Positions 1-8,176 of a stretch of 29,149 nucleotides of DNA are shown here, piece by piece (the stretch's first letter is position 1; each line of letters begins with the position of its first letter). The notes below the pieces were generated by a model that was not told the origin of the DNA, did no database searches, and worked only from the letters and a program-made list of their open reading frames with translations. A program made the position numbers and the translations under genes. The stretch is from CAYOEZ01 sp964402955 (GTDB lineage Bacteria; Chloroflexota; DTOL01; DAOUCN01). Where the stretch lies: positions 1-29,149 of the forward strand of contig CAYOEZ010000030.1 in the NCBI GenBank assembly GCA_964402955.1. The letters run 5' to 3'.

Positions 1-134
1 GTGGGGGAGACTGCTTCGTCGCTGAGGAGCGCTCCTCGCAGAGACAGTTTCTGCCGTCAGGCATACCACCAATGGGGCGGTATGGGATTCTCGCAATGGC
101 GGTTGGGCGAACACGACCTTTTTGCAGTAGGCGC
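1..134. mobile_element. Diverged, left-truncated copy of the 14090-14239 palindromic element
   Basis: The window begins inside this element. Bases 88-134 match the reverse complement of 14090-14136 with 5 differences in 47, and 6-22 match the reverse complement of 14146-14162 with one difference. The right terminal repeat (116-134) differs from its homologue at three positions. Between the two matching blocks there are about 56 extra bases, including a perfect 14-bp palindrome (24-37). The left end lies outside the window, so a target duplication cannot be checked. It lies about 60 bp upstream of the nagZ promoter. Confidence 0.7.
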
Positions 135-196
135 TTGACATTGTAACATAGAGTACATCGCGATGCAATAGGTATTACGGTGGCCAGATGGGGGTC

Positions 197-224
197 TTGA
201 CACGCGCCGGAGATTGTGTATACT
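197..224 (+). promoter_or_regulatory. Sigma-70-type promoter of nagZ
   Basis: A consensus -35 box TTGACA (197-202) and a -10 box TATACT (219-224) are separated by 16 bp, with a TG directly before the -10. Transcription should start near 231. This rules out the upstream GTG at 216 as translation start of nagZ. Confidence 0.8.
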
Positions 225-296
225 CTTATGCTAGCAACATATCTTTCCTCCGGCATCCCGTCGCCTGCCTGCTCATCCTGCACCATGGAGCGTGCT

Positions 297-1955
297 ATGC
301 TGTCCGGCTCGGTGGCACATCAGACGCATACCTCTGTCGTGGCGAGGGACGAGTCCGTCAATCGTCTCCTGACGACGCTGACACTCGAGCAGAAAATCGG
401 TCAGTTGGTCATGGCCGGTTTCCCCGGGCCAGCCGCTGATGCAGGCATCACGCGCCTGATCACAGAGCGCCGCCTGGGCGGCATTATCCTCTTTGCGCGC
501 AACTGTGCATCGCCGCAGCAGGTGCGCCATCTATGCCAGCGCCTGCAATCACTCAGCGCGCTGCCCCTATTCATCGCTGTCGACCAGGAAGGCGGCATCG
601 TGGCCCGGCTACAAGACCCGCTGACTGTATTTCCGAGCAACATGGCCCTGGGAGCGACACGCTCGACGGCGTTCGCCGGCCAGGCAGCCGCGATGACGGC
701 CCGCTCTCTCACCAGTCTGGGCATCAACGTCAACTTCGCCCCTGATGTGGACGTCAACAGCAACCCGCAAAACCCGGTCATCGGCGTCCGTTCCTTCGGC
801 GAGGATGTTCAACTGGTGGAAGGCATGGGGGCTGCGGCGGTGCACGGCTATCAGGATAACGGCCTGATTGCCACGGCCAAGCATTTCCCTGGCCACGGCG
901 ACACGGCGCTCGATTCACATCTCGGCCTGCCCGTCGTGACCGCCAGTATGGCAAGGCTGGAAGCCACCGAACTCCCCCCATTTGTGGCTGCGATTGGCGC
1001 AGGCGTTGTCATGATCATGACGTCCCATGTTATGTTCCCGGCGCTCGGCGCGAGTCGCCCGTCGACGCTCGCTCCGGAAGTATTGACCGGCCTCTTGCGC
1101 CGGCGCCTGGGCTACGATGGGCTGATCTGCACCGACTGCATGGAGATGCAGGCGATCACCGATACGTATCCAACCTGCGACGCCGCCGTTCTAGCCATCG
1201 AGGCAGGCGCCGATCTGGTGCTTGTCTCGCATCGCTTCGAGCGCCAGACGGCAGCGCTGGATGGACTCGTGAACGCGGTGCAGGCTGGCCGGCTATCCAG
1301 CGAGCGTATCGACGCGTCGGTACGACGGGTTCTGCGCTGCAAGGCGCGGCTACCGCAACAGGGACAGGGCGCGCTCGCCTTTCCCATACTGGAGCAAGAA
1401 CAGGCCGCTCTGCACATGGCGCACGCCGCCACAACCTTGCTCAAGAACGATGGCAATCTGCTGCCGCTCAAGGCAGGCATGACGAAACGTGTGGCGCTGG
1501 TGGAGTTTGTCGTGCAGCGGCCCACTCAGGTAGAAGATGACCTGACCCGGCCGTCCCTGCTGGCTCAGTTGCTCTCTGAGAAGCTGCCCCGGCTATGCGT
1601 CCTCGCTGTGCCCGCGCTGGCGGCGTCTGAGCAGGCGCGGCAGATCTGCGAGCTCGCGGCTGCCTCTGAGCTTGTTATATATGCAACGCGTAACGCGTCG
1701 CTCACCGCCGGCCAGGCTGCCGCGCTACGCACCGCGCTCCAGACCAGAACACCCGGCGTCATTCTCGCCCTGCGTGCGCCCTATGACCTGATGCAGTTTG
1801 CGCAGGCCGCCGTGCACCTGGCTACCTATGGCGATCCGCCCTGTTCTATTCGTGCAGCCGTCGATGTTCTGTTTGGCCGGGCCCGTCCCACTGGCCGCCT
1901 GCCCGTGACCATTCCCGGCATGTACGCATTGGGCGATGGCATGCCAAACGACTGA
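297..1955 (+). CDS. nagZ: Beta-N-acetylhexosaminidase, glycoside hydrolase family 3 (NagZ-like)
   Basis: This is a GH3 beta-N-acetylhexosaminidase of about 552 residues, the type that removes terminal GlcNAc from peptidoglycan fragments during cell-wall recycling. The family signature KHFPGHGD followed by DSH is at residues 195 onward; in this family that His/Asp loop supplies the general acid-base. The nucleophile motif TDCMEM has its Asp at about residue 280. The C-terminal 200 residues are the GH3 C-terminal domain, which makes this longer than the one-domain NagZ of Gram-negatives. I chose ATG 297 because GGAG (287-290) lies 6 bp upstream; the open frame extends back into the promoter, and ATG 285 has no ribosome site. 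No signal peptide is evident, so it may act in the cytoplasm. It is the first gene of the run leading to yvcK and nrfAH. Confidence 0.88.
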   Translation: MLSGSVAHQTHTSVVARDESVNRLLTTLTLEQKIGQLVMAGFPGPAADAGITRLITERRLGGIILFARNCASPQQVRHLCQRLQSLSALPLFIAVDQEGGIVARLQDPLTVFPSNMALGATRSTAFAGQAAAMTARSLTSLGINVNFAPDVDVNSNPQNPVIGVRSFGEDVQLVEGMGAAAVHGYQDNGLIATAKHFPGHGDTALDSHLGLPVVTASMARLEATELPPFVAAIGAGVVMIMTSHVMFPALGASRPSTLAPEVLTGLLRRRLGYDGLICTDCMEMQAITDTYPTCDAAVLAIEAGADLVLVSHRFERQTAALDGLVNAVQAGRLSSERIDASVRRVLRCKARLPQQGQGALAFPILEQEQAALHMAHAATTLLKNDGNLLPLKAGMTKRVALVEFVVQRPTQVEDDLTRPSLLAQLLSEKLPRLCVLAVPALAASEQARQICELAAASELVIYATRNASLTAGQAAALRTALQTRTPGVILALRAPYDLMQFAQAAVHLATYGDPPCSIRAAVDVLFGRARPTGRLPVTIPGMYALGDGMPND

Positions 1956-1984
1956 TACGTGAAAGCTGATCTGTGGAGGCCCGA

Positions 1985-3028
1985 TTGAGATCATTCAAAG
2001 CTGTCTGCGTAGGAGGAGGCTGCGGCGCATCGCAAGTGATGCAAGGCCTACGCGACTACACCAGCGACATCACCGGTATCATCGCGGTCACCGATTCAGG
2101 CCGCAGCACGGGTAAAATCCGCATCGCGGCCGGGGTACCGGCGCCGGGCGACATTCGCAATGCCCTCGTCACCCTCTCCGAGGGCGACCCTGTGCTCAAA
2201 GACCTCTTCCAGCACCGCTTCGCCTCGCCCAAAGCCCCCGATCTCGACGGCATGGCCTTCGGCAACCTTTTTCTGGCCGCGCTGACGCAGATGACAGGGA
2301 GCTTTGAGACAGCAGTCTACGAAGCCAGCCGCATCCTCAAGCTGCGCGGCCGCGTGCTGCCGGTCACTCTCTATAACACACACATCTGCGCCGAGTTGGA
2401 GGACGGTTCTGTCCGCGAAGAAGAAGTGCACGTGCGCGCTCTGAACAAGCCGGCCATCCAGCGACTCTACCTGAAGCACGACAACATCCGCACGCCGCAG
2501 CAGTGCATCGACTCAATCCTCGCCGCCGACATTATCACCATCGGCCCCGGCAGTCTGTTCACCACCGTCATCGCCTGTTTGCTCGTCGGCGGCATCGCCG
2601 AGGCCATTCGCGACGCGCACGCCCTGCGCGTCTACATTTGCAACACCACGACCCAGCCCGGACAGACTGACGGTTACAGCGTTTCGGGCCACGTGCAGCA
2701 GGTACTCAACTACCTGGGCGCAGGCAACCTCGACGCGGTCATGCTCAACACCGCGCAGCCGCCGGCCAGCGCCGTGGATCGCCTGGCGCACGACGGCGTG
2801 CAGATTATGCCGGCCAGCAACAGCGAGATCGAGCGCATTCGCCAATGTGGTGTCACGCCCGTCCTGGGCCACTATGTGGAGACTGCTGACGAGGGGCGGG
2901 TACTGTGGAACAAACAGGACTCCGTGCGCCACGATCCCAACAAGATCGCGCACGCCCTGGTCGACCTGCTTGAAAACATGTCCCCTCGCCACGGCCAGGG
3001 CAGCCCCCCTGCCGCCGCTGGCGATTGA
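1985..3028 (+). CDS. yvcK: YvcK/CofD-like protein (gluconeogenesis factor)
   Basis: This is a member of the YvcK/CofD-like family, about 347 residues. It opens with the nucleotide-binding loop VGGGCGASQ and contains the conserved segments TDSGRSTG, PGDIRNAL and GPGSLFTTVI. Family members such as B. subtilis YvcK bind UDP-sugars and are needed for growth on gluconeogenic substrates and for correct cell-wall synthesis, which fits its place directly behind a peptidoglycan hexosaminidase. TTG 1985 is preferred because GGAGG (1975-1979) is 5 bp upstream; GTG 1973 would put the ribosome site inside the gene. The gap to nagZ is 29 bp, so co-transcription is likely. The CofD F420 enzyme is less likely in this context. 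Confidence 0.87.
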   Translation: MRSFKAVCVGGGCGASQVMQGLRDYTSDITGIIAVTDSGRSTGKIRIAAGVPAPGDIRNALVTLSEGDPVLKDLFQHRFASPKAPDLDGMAFGNLFLAALTQMTGSFETAVYEASRILKLRGRVLPVTLYNTHICAELEDGSVREEEVHVRALNKPAIQRLYLKHDNIRTPQQCIDSILAADIITIGPGSLFTTVIACLLVGGIAEAIRDAHALRVYICNTTTQPGQTDGYSVSGHVQQVLNYLGAGNLDAVMLNTAQPPASAVDRLAHDGVQIMPASNSEIERIRQCGVTPVLGHYVETADEGRVLWNKQDSVRHDPNKIAHALVDLLENMSPRHGQGSPPAAAGD

Positions 3029-3086
3029 CGCCGCTCGCACACCCTGGCAACTGACACCCGCATCAGGCAAAAGGAGGAGAGAGAGA

Positions 3087-4388
3087 ATGACTATCCGCAG
3101 AGCAGTGTTCCTCATCGTGGGCGTGCTGGTCGCCGCCGTCGCCGTCGTTGCGCTTCTGGTCACCATCGTCACACGCCAGCAAGAGGCGCGCCTGACGTAC
3201 TTCAAGCTCATTGACATCGCCGACGATGAGCCTGACCCGGCCGTTTGGGGCAAGAACTTCCCGCGCCAGTATGAGCTGTACATGAAGACGACCAAGACGT
3301 CCGAGTTGGTCAAGTACAGCCAGTACGGCCGCTACGGCGGCTCCGAAGCGTTTTCGCGCCTCGACAAGTATCCCGACCTGCGCCGCCTTTTCGCCGGCTA
3401 CCCGTTCTCCGTCGAGTACAACGAGGACAGCGGCCACCTCTCCGCGCTGGAAGACGTGCAAAAGACCAAGCGCCTGGGCGACGCCAAGCCCGGCGCCTGC
3501 ATCACCTGCAAGACAAGCAACTTCAAGCGCATGAACGCAACGCTGGGCACGGCCAAGCTGTACGCCACGCCCATGAAAGACCTCATCGCCCAGAACTCGC
3601 CCATGTATTCCATCTCCTGCGCCGACTGCCACGAACCGGCCACCATGGCGCTGCGCATCACTCGCCCGGCCTTCAAGGAGGCGATGTCGGCGCGTGGTAT
3701 TGACCTGAGCAAGGCCAGCCGCCAGGAAATGCGCAGCTACGTCTGCGCCCAGTGCCACGCTGAGTACTACTTCAAGGGCGACGGCAAGTACCTCACCTTC
3801 CCCTGGAGCAAAGGGCTAAAGATCGACAACATCGCAGCCTACTACGATGAGATCGGCTTCAGCGACTGGCTGCACGAGGAGACCAAGGCGCCGCTGGTGA
3901 AGATGCAGCACCCCGATTTCGAGATGTTCTCCTCGGGCATTCATGCGCGGTCCGGCCTCTCCTGCCCCGACTGCCACATGCCCTACAAGCGCGAAGGCGC
4001 AGTCAAGATTACCGACCATTGGATTCGCAGCCCCCTGGTTAACCTCACCAGCGCCTGCGGCGTCTGCCATCGCTACTCGGAAGAAGAACTGAAGGGGCGC
4101 GTGCTGGAGATTCAGGATAGCACCTTCAGCCTGCTCAACCGCGCCGACAAAGCCATCGTCGCCGCCCAGGACGCCATCAAGTCGGCCATGGCCAGGGGCG
4201 TAAGCGACGACGCTCTCAAAGAGGCTCGCGCACTGCACCGGAGCGCCTTCATTCGCTTCGACTTCGTCAGCGCTGAGAGCAGCATGGGTTTCCACAGCCC
4301 GCAGGAAGCGGTGCGCATGTTGGGCGACTCGATTGACTACGCACGACAGGCCGAGCTGGCCGCCACGAAAGCCATGGGGAGCAAATGA
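3087..4388 (+). CDS. nrfA: Pentaheme cytochrome c nitrite reductase, ammonia-forming (NrfA)
   Basis: Catalytic subunit of the six-electron reduction of nitrite to ammonium, acting outside the membrane. The 433-residue protein has the diagnostic active-site heme motif CITCK (residues 138-142) and four CxxCH motifs at 178, 220, 293 and 324. CAQCHAEYYF carries the conserved Glu226/Tyr227, KMQH gives Lys272/Gln274, and His286 lies in GIHARSG. These match the catalytic and calcium-ligand residues of calcium-type NrfA. The N-terminus is a hydrophobic helix (about residues 6-29) without a convincing signal-peptidase site, so it may remain as an anchor. The start is fixed by AGGAGGAG at 3072-3079. 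nrfH follows 1 bp after the stop. The usual order is nrfH then nrfA; here it is reversed. Confidence 0.96.
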   Translation: MTIRRAVFLIVGVLVAAVAVVALLVTIVTRQQEARLTYFKLIDIADDEPDPAVWGKNFPRQYELYMKTTKTSELVKYSQYGRYGGSEAFSRLDKYPDLRRLFAGYPFSVEYNEDSGHLSALEDVQKTKRLGDAKPGACITCKTSNFKRMNATLGTAKLYATPMKDLIAQNSPMYSISCADCHEPATMALRITRPAFKEAMSARGIDLSKASRQEMRSYVCAQCHAEYYFKGDGKYLTFPWSKGLKIDNIAAYYDEIGFSDWLHEETKAPLVKMQHPDFEMFSSGIHARSGLSCPDCHMPYKREGAVKITDHWIRSPLVNLTSACGVCHRYSEEELKGRVLEIQDSTFSLLNRADKAIVAAQDAIKSAMARGVSDDALKEARALHRSAFIRFDFVSAESSMGFHSPQEAVRMLGDSIDYARQAELAATKAMGSK

Positions 4389-4389
4389 C

Positions 4390-4854
4390 ATGACACGCCG
4401 GCTGAGCACGCAATCGACGCTGTGGGTGCTGGCGCTGGCGGCGGTCGCTGCGCTGGCCGCCATCGGCCTCTTCACCTTCATATATGCGCGCGGCTATTCC
4501 TACCTGCTCGACGACTCGTCTGCCTGCGCTAACTGCCACATCATGCGCGAGCACTATCAGAGCTACCAGATCTCCAGCCATCGCCATGCCGTGTGCAACG
4601 ACTGCCACGTGCCACACGATAGCGTCGCCCATAAGTACCTGATCAAGGGCATCAACGGCTTTCGCCATTCCTACGCTTTCACGTTTAAGGATGTACAGGT
4701 GCCGGTTATCACCGCCGACGATCGCGTGATCGTGCAGGAGAACTGCATCCGCTGCCACCAGTCCAGGGTTAGCGACATGCTGCGCGGCCCGGACGATCTC
4801 AAGCAGCCTGGTTTCTGCACACGCTGCCACCGCGGCGTCGGGCACATTTTCTAA
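4390..4854 (+). CDS. nrfH: Tetraheme cytochrome c quinol dehydrogenase (NrfH)
   Basis: Membrane partner that oxidises quinol and passes electrons to NrfA. The 154-residue NapC/NirT-type protein has one N-terminal transmembrane helix (about residues 11-32) and four heme motifs: CANCH (46), CNDCH (69), CIRCH (119) and CTRCH (143). CANCHIM has a Met two residues after the heme His, a position used for the unusual heme-1 ligation in NrfH. ATG 4390 lies one base after the nrfA stop, implying translational coupling; an upstream in-frame ATG at 4333 would lie inside nrfA. The protein ends just after the fourth heme, typical of short NrfH rather than the longer NapC. Confidence 0.94.
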   Translation: MTRRLSTQSTLWVLALAAVAALAAIGLFTFIYARGYSYLLDDSSACANCHIMREHYQSYQISSHRHAVCNDCHVPHDSVAHKYLIKGINGFRHSYAFTFKDVQVPVITADDRVIVQENCIRCHQSRVSDMLRGPDDLKQPGFCTRCHRGVGHIF

Positions 4855-4855
4855 C

Positions 4856-5629
4856 ATGACACTTGCACACCAGCCTTACCCGATTCTTGAGTTTGATCCG
4901 GCGCCAGAGGCGGTCATCGAGCCGCGCCGCCACATCACCGCCATCGATGCGCCCACGCATTGTGTGATCTGCTTCTTCGGCGAGGTGATTGGCAAGGTGG
5001 CCGAGGAGAAGGGCGCGCGCGTCCTGAAAGAGACCAAATGGGAAGACGGCATGCATCGCATCTACGAGATAAGCGTGGATGGCAGACGGCTGGCCGTGCT
5101 ACATCCGGGCGTGGGCGGGCCGGTGGCCGCGGGTATGCTCGAATGGGCGATTGCGCTGGGTTGCCGCTCATTTGTCGCTTGCGGCGGCGCAGGCGTGCTC
5201 AATCGTGAGATCGCCGTCGGCCATCTCGTCGTGCCGGTTAGCGCCGTGCGCGACGAGGGGACGTCCTACCACTACCTGCCGCCCGGCCGCGAGGCGCAGG
5301 CCAGCGCGCAGGGCGTCGCCGCCATCGAGGCCACACTGCGAGCCCACCACGTGCCCTACCTGCTGGGCAAGACGTGGACGACTGACGCACCGTACCGTGA
5401 GACCACCGCCAAAGTGCAATTGCGCAAGGCTGAGGGCTGTCTGACCGTCGACATGGAAGCTGCATCATTCTTCGCCGTGGCGCAGTTCCGCAACGTCACC
5501 TTTGCCCAGATTCTTTACGGTGGAGATGACGTCAGTGGCGCCGAGTGGGACACCCGCTCCTGGGACAAGCACACCACCGTGCGCGAGCGTCTCTTCTGGC
5601 TTGCTGCTGACGCTTGTTTGCGACTGTGA
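4856..5629 (+). CDS. Nucleoside phosphorylase (uridine/purine phosphorylase family)
   Basis: A PNP_UDP_1 family phosphorylase, 257 residues, which would split a nucleoside with phosphate into base and ribose-1-phosphate. Visible family features are the glycine-rich SFVACGGAGVL segment, the stretch TVDMEAASFFAVA carrying the Glu that contacts the ribose, and a late GGDDVSG Asp region. The long N-terminal lead (PEAVIEPRRHI) resembles uridine-phosphorylase-like members from anaerobes, but substrate cannot be assigned. ATG 4856 begins one base after the nrfH stop, so it is translationally coupled to nitrite reductase although no metabolic link is obvious. Confidence 0.85.
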   Translation: MTLAHQPYPILEFDPAPEAVIEPRRHITAIDAPTHCVICFFGEVIGKVAEEKGARVLKETKWEDGMHRIYEISVDGRRLAVLHPGVGGPVAAGMLEWAIALGCRSFVACGGAGVLNREIAVGHLVVPVSAVRDEGTSYHYLPPGREAQASAQGVAAIEATLRAHHVPYLLGKTWTTDAPYRETTAKVQLRKAEGCLTVDMEAASFFAVAQFRNVTFAQILYGGDDVSGAEWDTRSWDKHTTVRERLFWLAADACLRL

Positions 5630-5698
5630 CCCGCTGGCGCTGAGGTTTGCTTCCATTCACGGTTCATCCATTCTAAGCCACATCCGAAGGAGCACAAC

Positions 5699-6487
5699 AT
5701 GACGCCCGACGACCAGGACCCGAGCCACGCAGCGCTGCCACCCGCTAAGCCGAACGTAGCTGACCCAGCCGAGATACCCCTCACTGAAGACGATGAGGAG
5801 GCTGAGTCAGAAGTGGACGAAGAAGCCGTCGCCGCGGTGGACGGCTTCCTTAAGATGCAGAAGGAGATACGCTCCTGGGGGCTATGGCTGCTGCTCTTTG
5901 GCGCGCTCCACTTCATCGGCTCAGGGCTGCTGAGCGCGCCATGGGGCGTGCTCTTGCTTGTCGTGGGTCTCTCGTCGTTCTACTTCCGCCAAGCCGCCAT
6001 GTTCATCATCTACGCCATCACCCTGGCCTGGGCCGCTGTTTCCAATCTGATCGGTGCCCAAGCGACATGGGTCGTCTTCGGCCTGTTTCAGGTCTACCTG
6101 GCCGTGCAGGTCCACCGCAACTTCAGGCGCTTTAGCACTATCCAGGCCAACTTCCGGCGGCTGGTGGCAGAGGACAGGATCACGACTGCACCGGCGCCCG
6201 ACCGTGCCGCCTCCGTCTTTCCCGTCACTGGTTGCCTCCTGTCTGCCTTCTCCTTGCTGGGTGTGGTGGGCATCATTGTCACCGTCTTTGGCGCGGCCAT
6301 CATAAAGATCGACTTGCCGGGGGCGATCGACTTTGCCGTCGGCATCGTCGTCAACCTCGCCGTGCTTGGCCTGGCCATCGGGCTGGCCTCAATTGTCGCA
6401 CACTACCGCCACCGGGCACTTGCTGTTCTCGGCGTCATTGCCAGTGTGCTTGTGCTGCTCTTGTGGCTTGCCTTCACTCTACTCTAG
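5699..6487 (+). CDS. Polytopic membrane protein with acidic N-terminus, unknown function
   Basis: 262 residues. The first 45 form a soluble, strongly acidic segment (LTEDDEEAESEVDEEAV) that would face the cytoplasm. From about residue 60 to the end there are six or seven hydrophobic helices, with a basic loop around residues 138-170 (HRNFRRF). The start is supported by AAGGAG at 5687-5692. I recognise no family and do not assign a function. It lies 69 bp after the phosphorylase and could be the last gene of the same transcript; no terminator is visible in the gap. Confidence 0.75.
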   Translation: MTPDDQDPSHAALPPAKPNVADPAEIPLTEDDEEAESEVDEEAVAAVDGFLKMQKEIRSWGLWLLLFGALHFIGSGLLSAPWGVLLLVVGLSSFYFRQAAMFIIYAITLAWAAVSNLIGAQATWVVFGLFQVYLAVQVHRNFRRFSTIQANFRRLVAEDRITTAPAPDRAASVFPVTGCLLSAFSLLGVVGIIVTVFGAAIIKIDLPGAIDFAVGIVVNLAVLGLAIGLASIVAHYRHRALAVLGVIASVLVLLLWLAFTLL

Positions 6488-6540
6488 CGCAGGAGTAGAT
6501 GGCGCCCCTCTTTGCTATCTATCGGAAGCGTTGCCCTGTG

Positions 6541-6549
6541 TGGTATAAT
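6541..6549 (+). promoter_or_regulatory. Extended -10 promoter of the small protein gene
   Basis: TGGTATAAT is a consensus -10 hexamer preceded by the TGn extension. There is no good -35 box at the right distance. The predicted leader (about 6556-6631) contains a compact inverted repeat of 7 bp, CTGCCGC (6574-6580) and GCGGCAG (6583-6589). Confidence 0.65.
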
Positions 6550-6631
6550 CAGATGCGCGGTATCACGGATTATCTGCCGCCTGCGGCAGGACACACAAGA
6601 GCGACAGCAGTACGACTAAGGAGGTCAGACC

Positions 6632-6841
6632 ATGATTTTGGATGTCATCATCAAGGACGAACAGGGCGGGACCATCGCCAAGATGGTTCTCAACCCCAAA
6701 GAGTTCAAGACCGGCAGCAAAGGCTTCTACGCCAACGATAAGCTCACCATCGGCGGTAAGCGCTACCAGGCGCAGTGCCAGCTTGTTGAGATTGGCAGCA
6801 AGGAAGCAGGTAAAGAGGAAGGCAAAGAGGAAAAGAAGTAG
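6632..6841 (+). CDS. Small lysine-rich protein, unknown function
   Basis: 69 residues. The first 53 look like a small beta-rich fold with alternating hydrophobic residues (MILDVIIKDEQG, TIGGKRYQAQCQLVEIG). The tail is a Lys/Glu run (KEAGKEEGKEEKK). It has an AAGGAGGT ribosome site (6618-6625) and a dedicated extended -10 promoter, so it is very probably a real, well-translated gene despite its size. No family recognised. It has one Cys and no catalytic motif. Confidence 0.7.
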   Translation: MILDVIIKDEQGGTIAKMVLNPKEFKTGSKGFYANDKLTIGGKRYQAQCQLVEIGSKEAGKEEGKEEKK

Positions 6842-6954
6842 ACCCCGGGACGCGCAACAGACTTGCGCCGTCTCGAAGAGGCCTGCACCGCTCCATCGGG
6901 TTCGTCGGAAGTCTAAACTGCTACCAGGGTGGAATCAACACACGTGTTCATGGG

Positions 6955-7131
6955 GATCCGCAGATGACACAGATGCACGCAGATGAAAAGCCGCAGACTC
7001 GGGCAAAGATGGCAGACCAACGGTCGTCCTATCTGCGAAGCTCACCCCGTCTATCGGGTGTTGATCTGCGAAGCTCACCCCGCAGTAGAGCCTGCCCCGC
7101 CCCATCGGGCATCGGGTGTCATCTGCGGATC
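6955..7131. repeat. Palindromic repeat element with 16-bp perfect inverted ends
   Basis: GATCCGCAGATGACAC (6955-6970) is the exact reverse complement of 7116-7131. Inside the left end, CAGATG-type units recur every 9-10 bp. A weaker outer inverted repeat (6922-6941 against 7157-7178) suggests the original element was about 257 bp. The interior holds a 19-bp direct repeat (7031-7049 and 7064-7082). A 24-base internal segment (7037-7060) recurs at 16860-16884. No target duplication was found, so it may be old. The rest of 6842-7202 shows no gene; the element separates two convergent units. Confidence 0.7.
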
Positions 7132-7202
7132 GTCCGGCTTTTCGTACGTTAGCTTTCCATGTATGTTTCATCCTGGTATTGGTATAGGATACCTCTGGCT
7201 TC

Positions 7203-7517
7203 CTACATCAGCTTCGCCCACAGCTTGACTGACTCGTGCAGCCGGCGCCGCGTATCTTCATCAACCGTTCCCTGCGGGGTCAGGCAGTGCTCGATCTGTT
7301 CGTTCAGGACCTGCAGAGCCACCTGGTCGAGACTCGAGCGAACAGCCAGAAGCTGCGTCAGAATCTCGCCGCACTCTCGCTGCTCGTCAATCATGCGCTG
7401 CAGGCCGCGCATCTGGCCCTCGATGCGCTTGAGGCGCAGAACGACGTCATTCCCGGTCTCCCCGGGCAGGGAGCTGGCAGCATCGCTCACGTCCACACCG
7501 ACCTTCCTTTCTTTCAT
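7203..7517 (-). CDS. CsoR/FrmR-family repressor, CstR-like ligand residues
   Basis: A 104-residue all-helical DUF156 repressor, expected to be a tetramer that leaves DNA when its cysteines bind Cu(I) (CsoR) or are persulfidated (CstR). The core reads RLKRIEGQMRGLQRMIDEQREC followed by ILTQLLAVRSSLDQVAL. Cys49 and Cys78 are 29 residues apart, as for CsoR ligands 1 and 3, but the intermediate His position (residue 74) is Gln. That argues against Cu(I) sensing and for a thiol/persulfide sensor. The ATG at 7517 overlaps the upstream methyltransferase stop in a TGATG junction, so the two are translationally coupled. A family-type operator lies at 8215-8231. Confidence 0.87.
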   Translation of the reverse strand: MKERKVGVDVSDAASSLPGETGNDVVLRLKRIEGQMRGLQRMIDEQRECGEILTQLLAVRSSLDQVALQVLNEQIEHCLTPQGTVDEDTRRRLHESVKLWAKLM

Positions 7518-8146
7518 CAGCGCCGCCGTGGTTTGGGAGATTGTCGCGGCGGCGTCGGGCGGGCCACGACAACCGGTTTGCCTTTCTGGGCGACCATCGT
7601 GTAGTACACAGCGCCTTCGCGCAGATGCTGGATGGCAACGAAGCCGTGCGTCTCCAATAGCCGCTGCATGCGGTCGGCACGCAGACGGCGGTCGATGGGC
7701 GGCCCCGGCGGAGGAGGAACGGGGCGCCACTCGATGACCGCCAGGCGGCCCTCTGGCTTGAGCAGGCGGGCAGCCTCGGCAAGCACCCCGCCGGCATCGA
7801 GCACGCTGCTCAGCGAAAAGGCCAGCAAGACCAGGTCACACGATGCGGCTGTCAGGCGCGTTTCAGCCAGATCAGCGCGTAAGGTCACGATATTTGTGCC
7901 GGGCTTTCCCAGCTTGAGCAGATCGAGCGCAGCCACGCTGGTATCGATGGCATACACTCGCCCGTCGTTGCCCACACGCCTGGCGAGAAGAAAGGTGAAT
8001 GTTCCTGATCCACAGCCCAAATCAGCGATGGTTGCGCCGGTCTTCACACTGATCGCATCGAGAAGTTCGTCGGGATCATACCACATGCGCCGATCCTGAT
8101 CGTGACCAGTAGCGTCGGGACGTCTTGGCATATCGGCCATCAGCAT
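7517..8146 (-). CDS. Class I SAM-dependent methyltransferase
   Basis: 209 residues with a clear SAM-binding Rossmann motif (IADLGCGSGTFTFLLA), the acidic second-strand residue (VYAIDTS) and the motif-IV/post-motif region (CDLVLLAFSLSSV, LKPEGRLAVIEWRP). It belongs to the UbiE/MenG-like group; substrate unknown. The last 20 residues are Pro/Arg-rich (RPTPPRQSPKPRRR). It is co-transcribed with the CsoR/CstR-like regulator, so it may act in thiol, metalloid or sulfide chemistry, but that is inference. The start could be ATG 8146 or ATG 8140; the AGGGG at about 8149-8153 fits 8140 better. Confidence 0.85.
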   Translation of the reverse strand: MLMADMPRRPDATGHDQDRRMWYDPDELLDAISVKTGATIADLGCGSGTFTFLLARRVGNDGRVYAIDTSVAALDLLKLGKPGTNIVTLRADLAETRLTAASCDLVLLAFSLSSVLDAGGVLAEAARLLKPEGRLAVIEWRPVPPPPGPPIDRRLRADRMQRLLETHGFVAIQHLREGAVYYTMVAQKGKPVVVARPTPPRQSPKPRRR

Positions 8147-8176
8147 TACCCCTTACACAATTTAAGCTTGTGCATC

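Noticed and set aside
135..163. TTGACA at 135 as a second nagZ promoter
   Set aside because: No -10 box at 16-18 bp; the clear pair at 197-224 suffices.
216..296. Upstream extension of nagZ to GTG 216
   Set aside because: The codon lies within the -10 region of the promoter, so it cannot be transcribed from it.
4856..5629. Assigning the phosphorylase a role in nitrite metabolism
   Set aside because: Only proximity supports it; the protein has no redox or heme features.
7203..7517. Calling the regulator a copper sensor (csoR)
   Set aside because: The His ligand position is Gln and no copper transporter or chaperone is adjacent.
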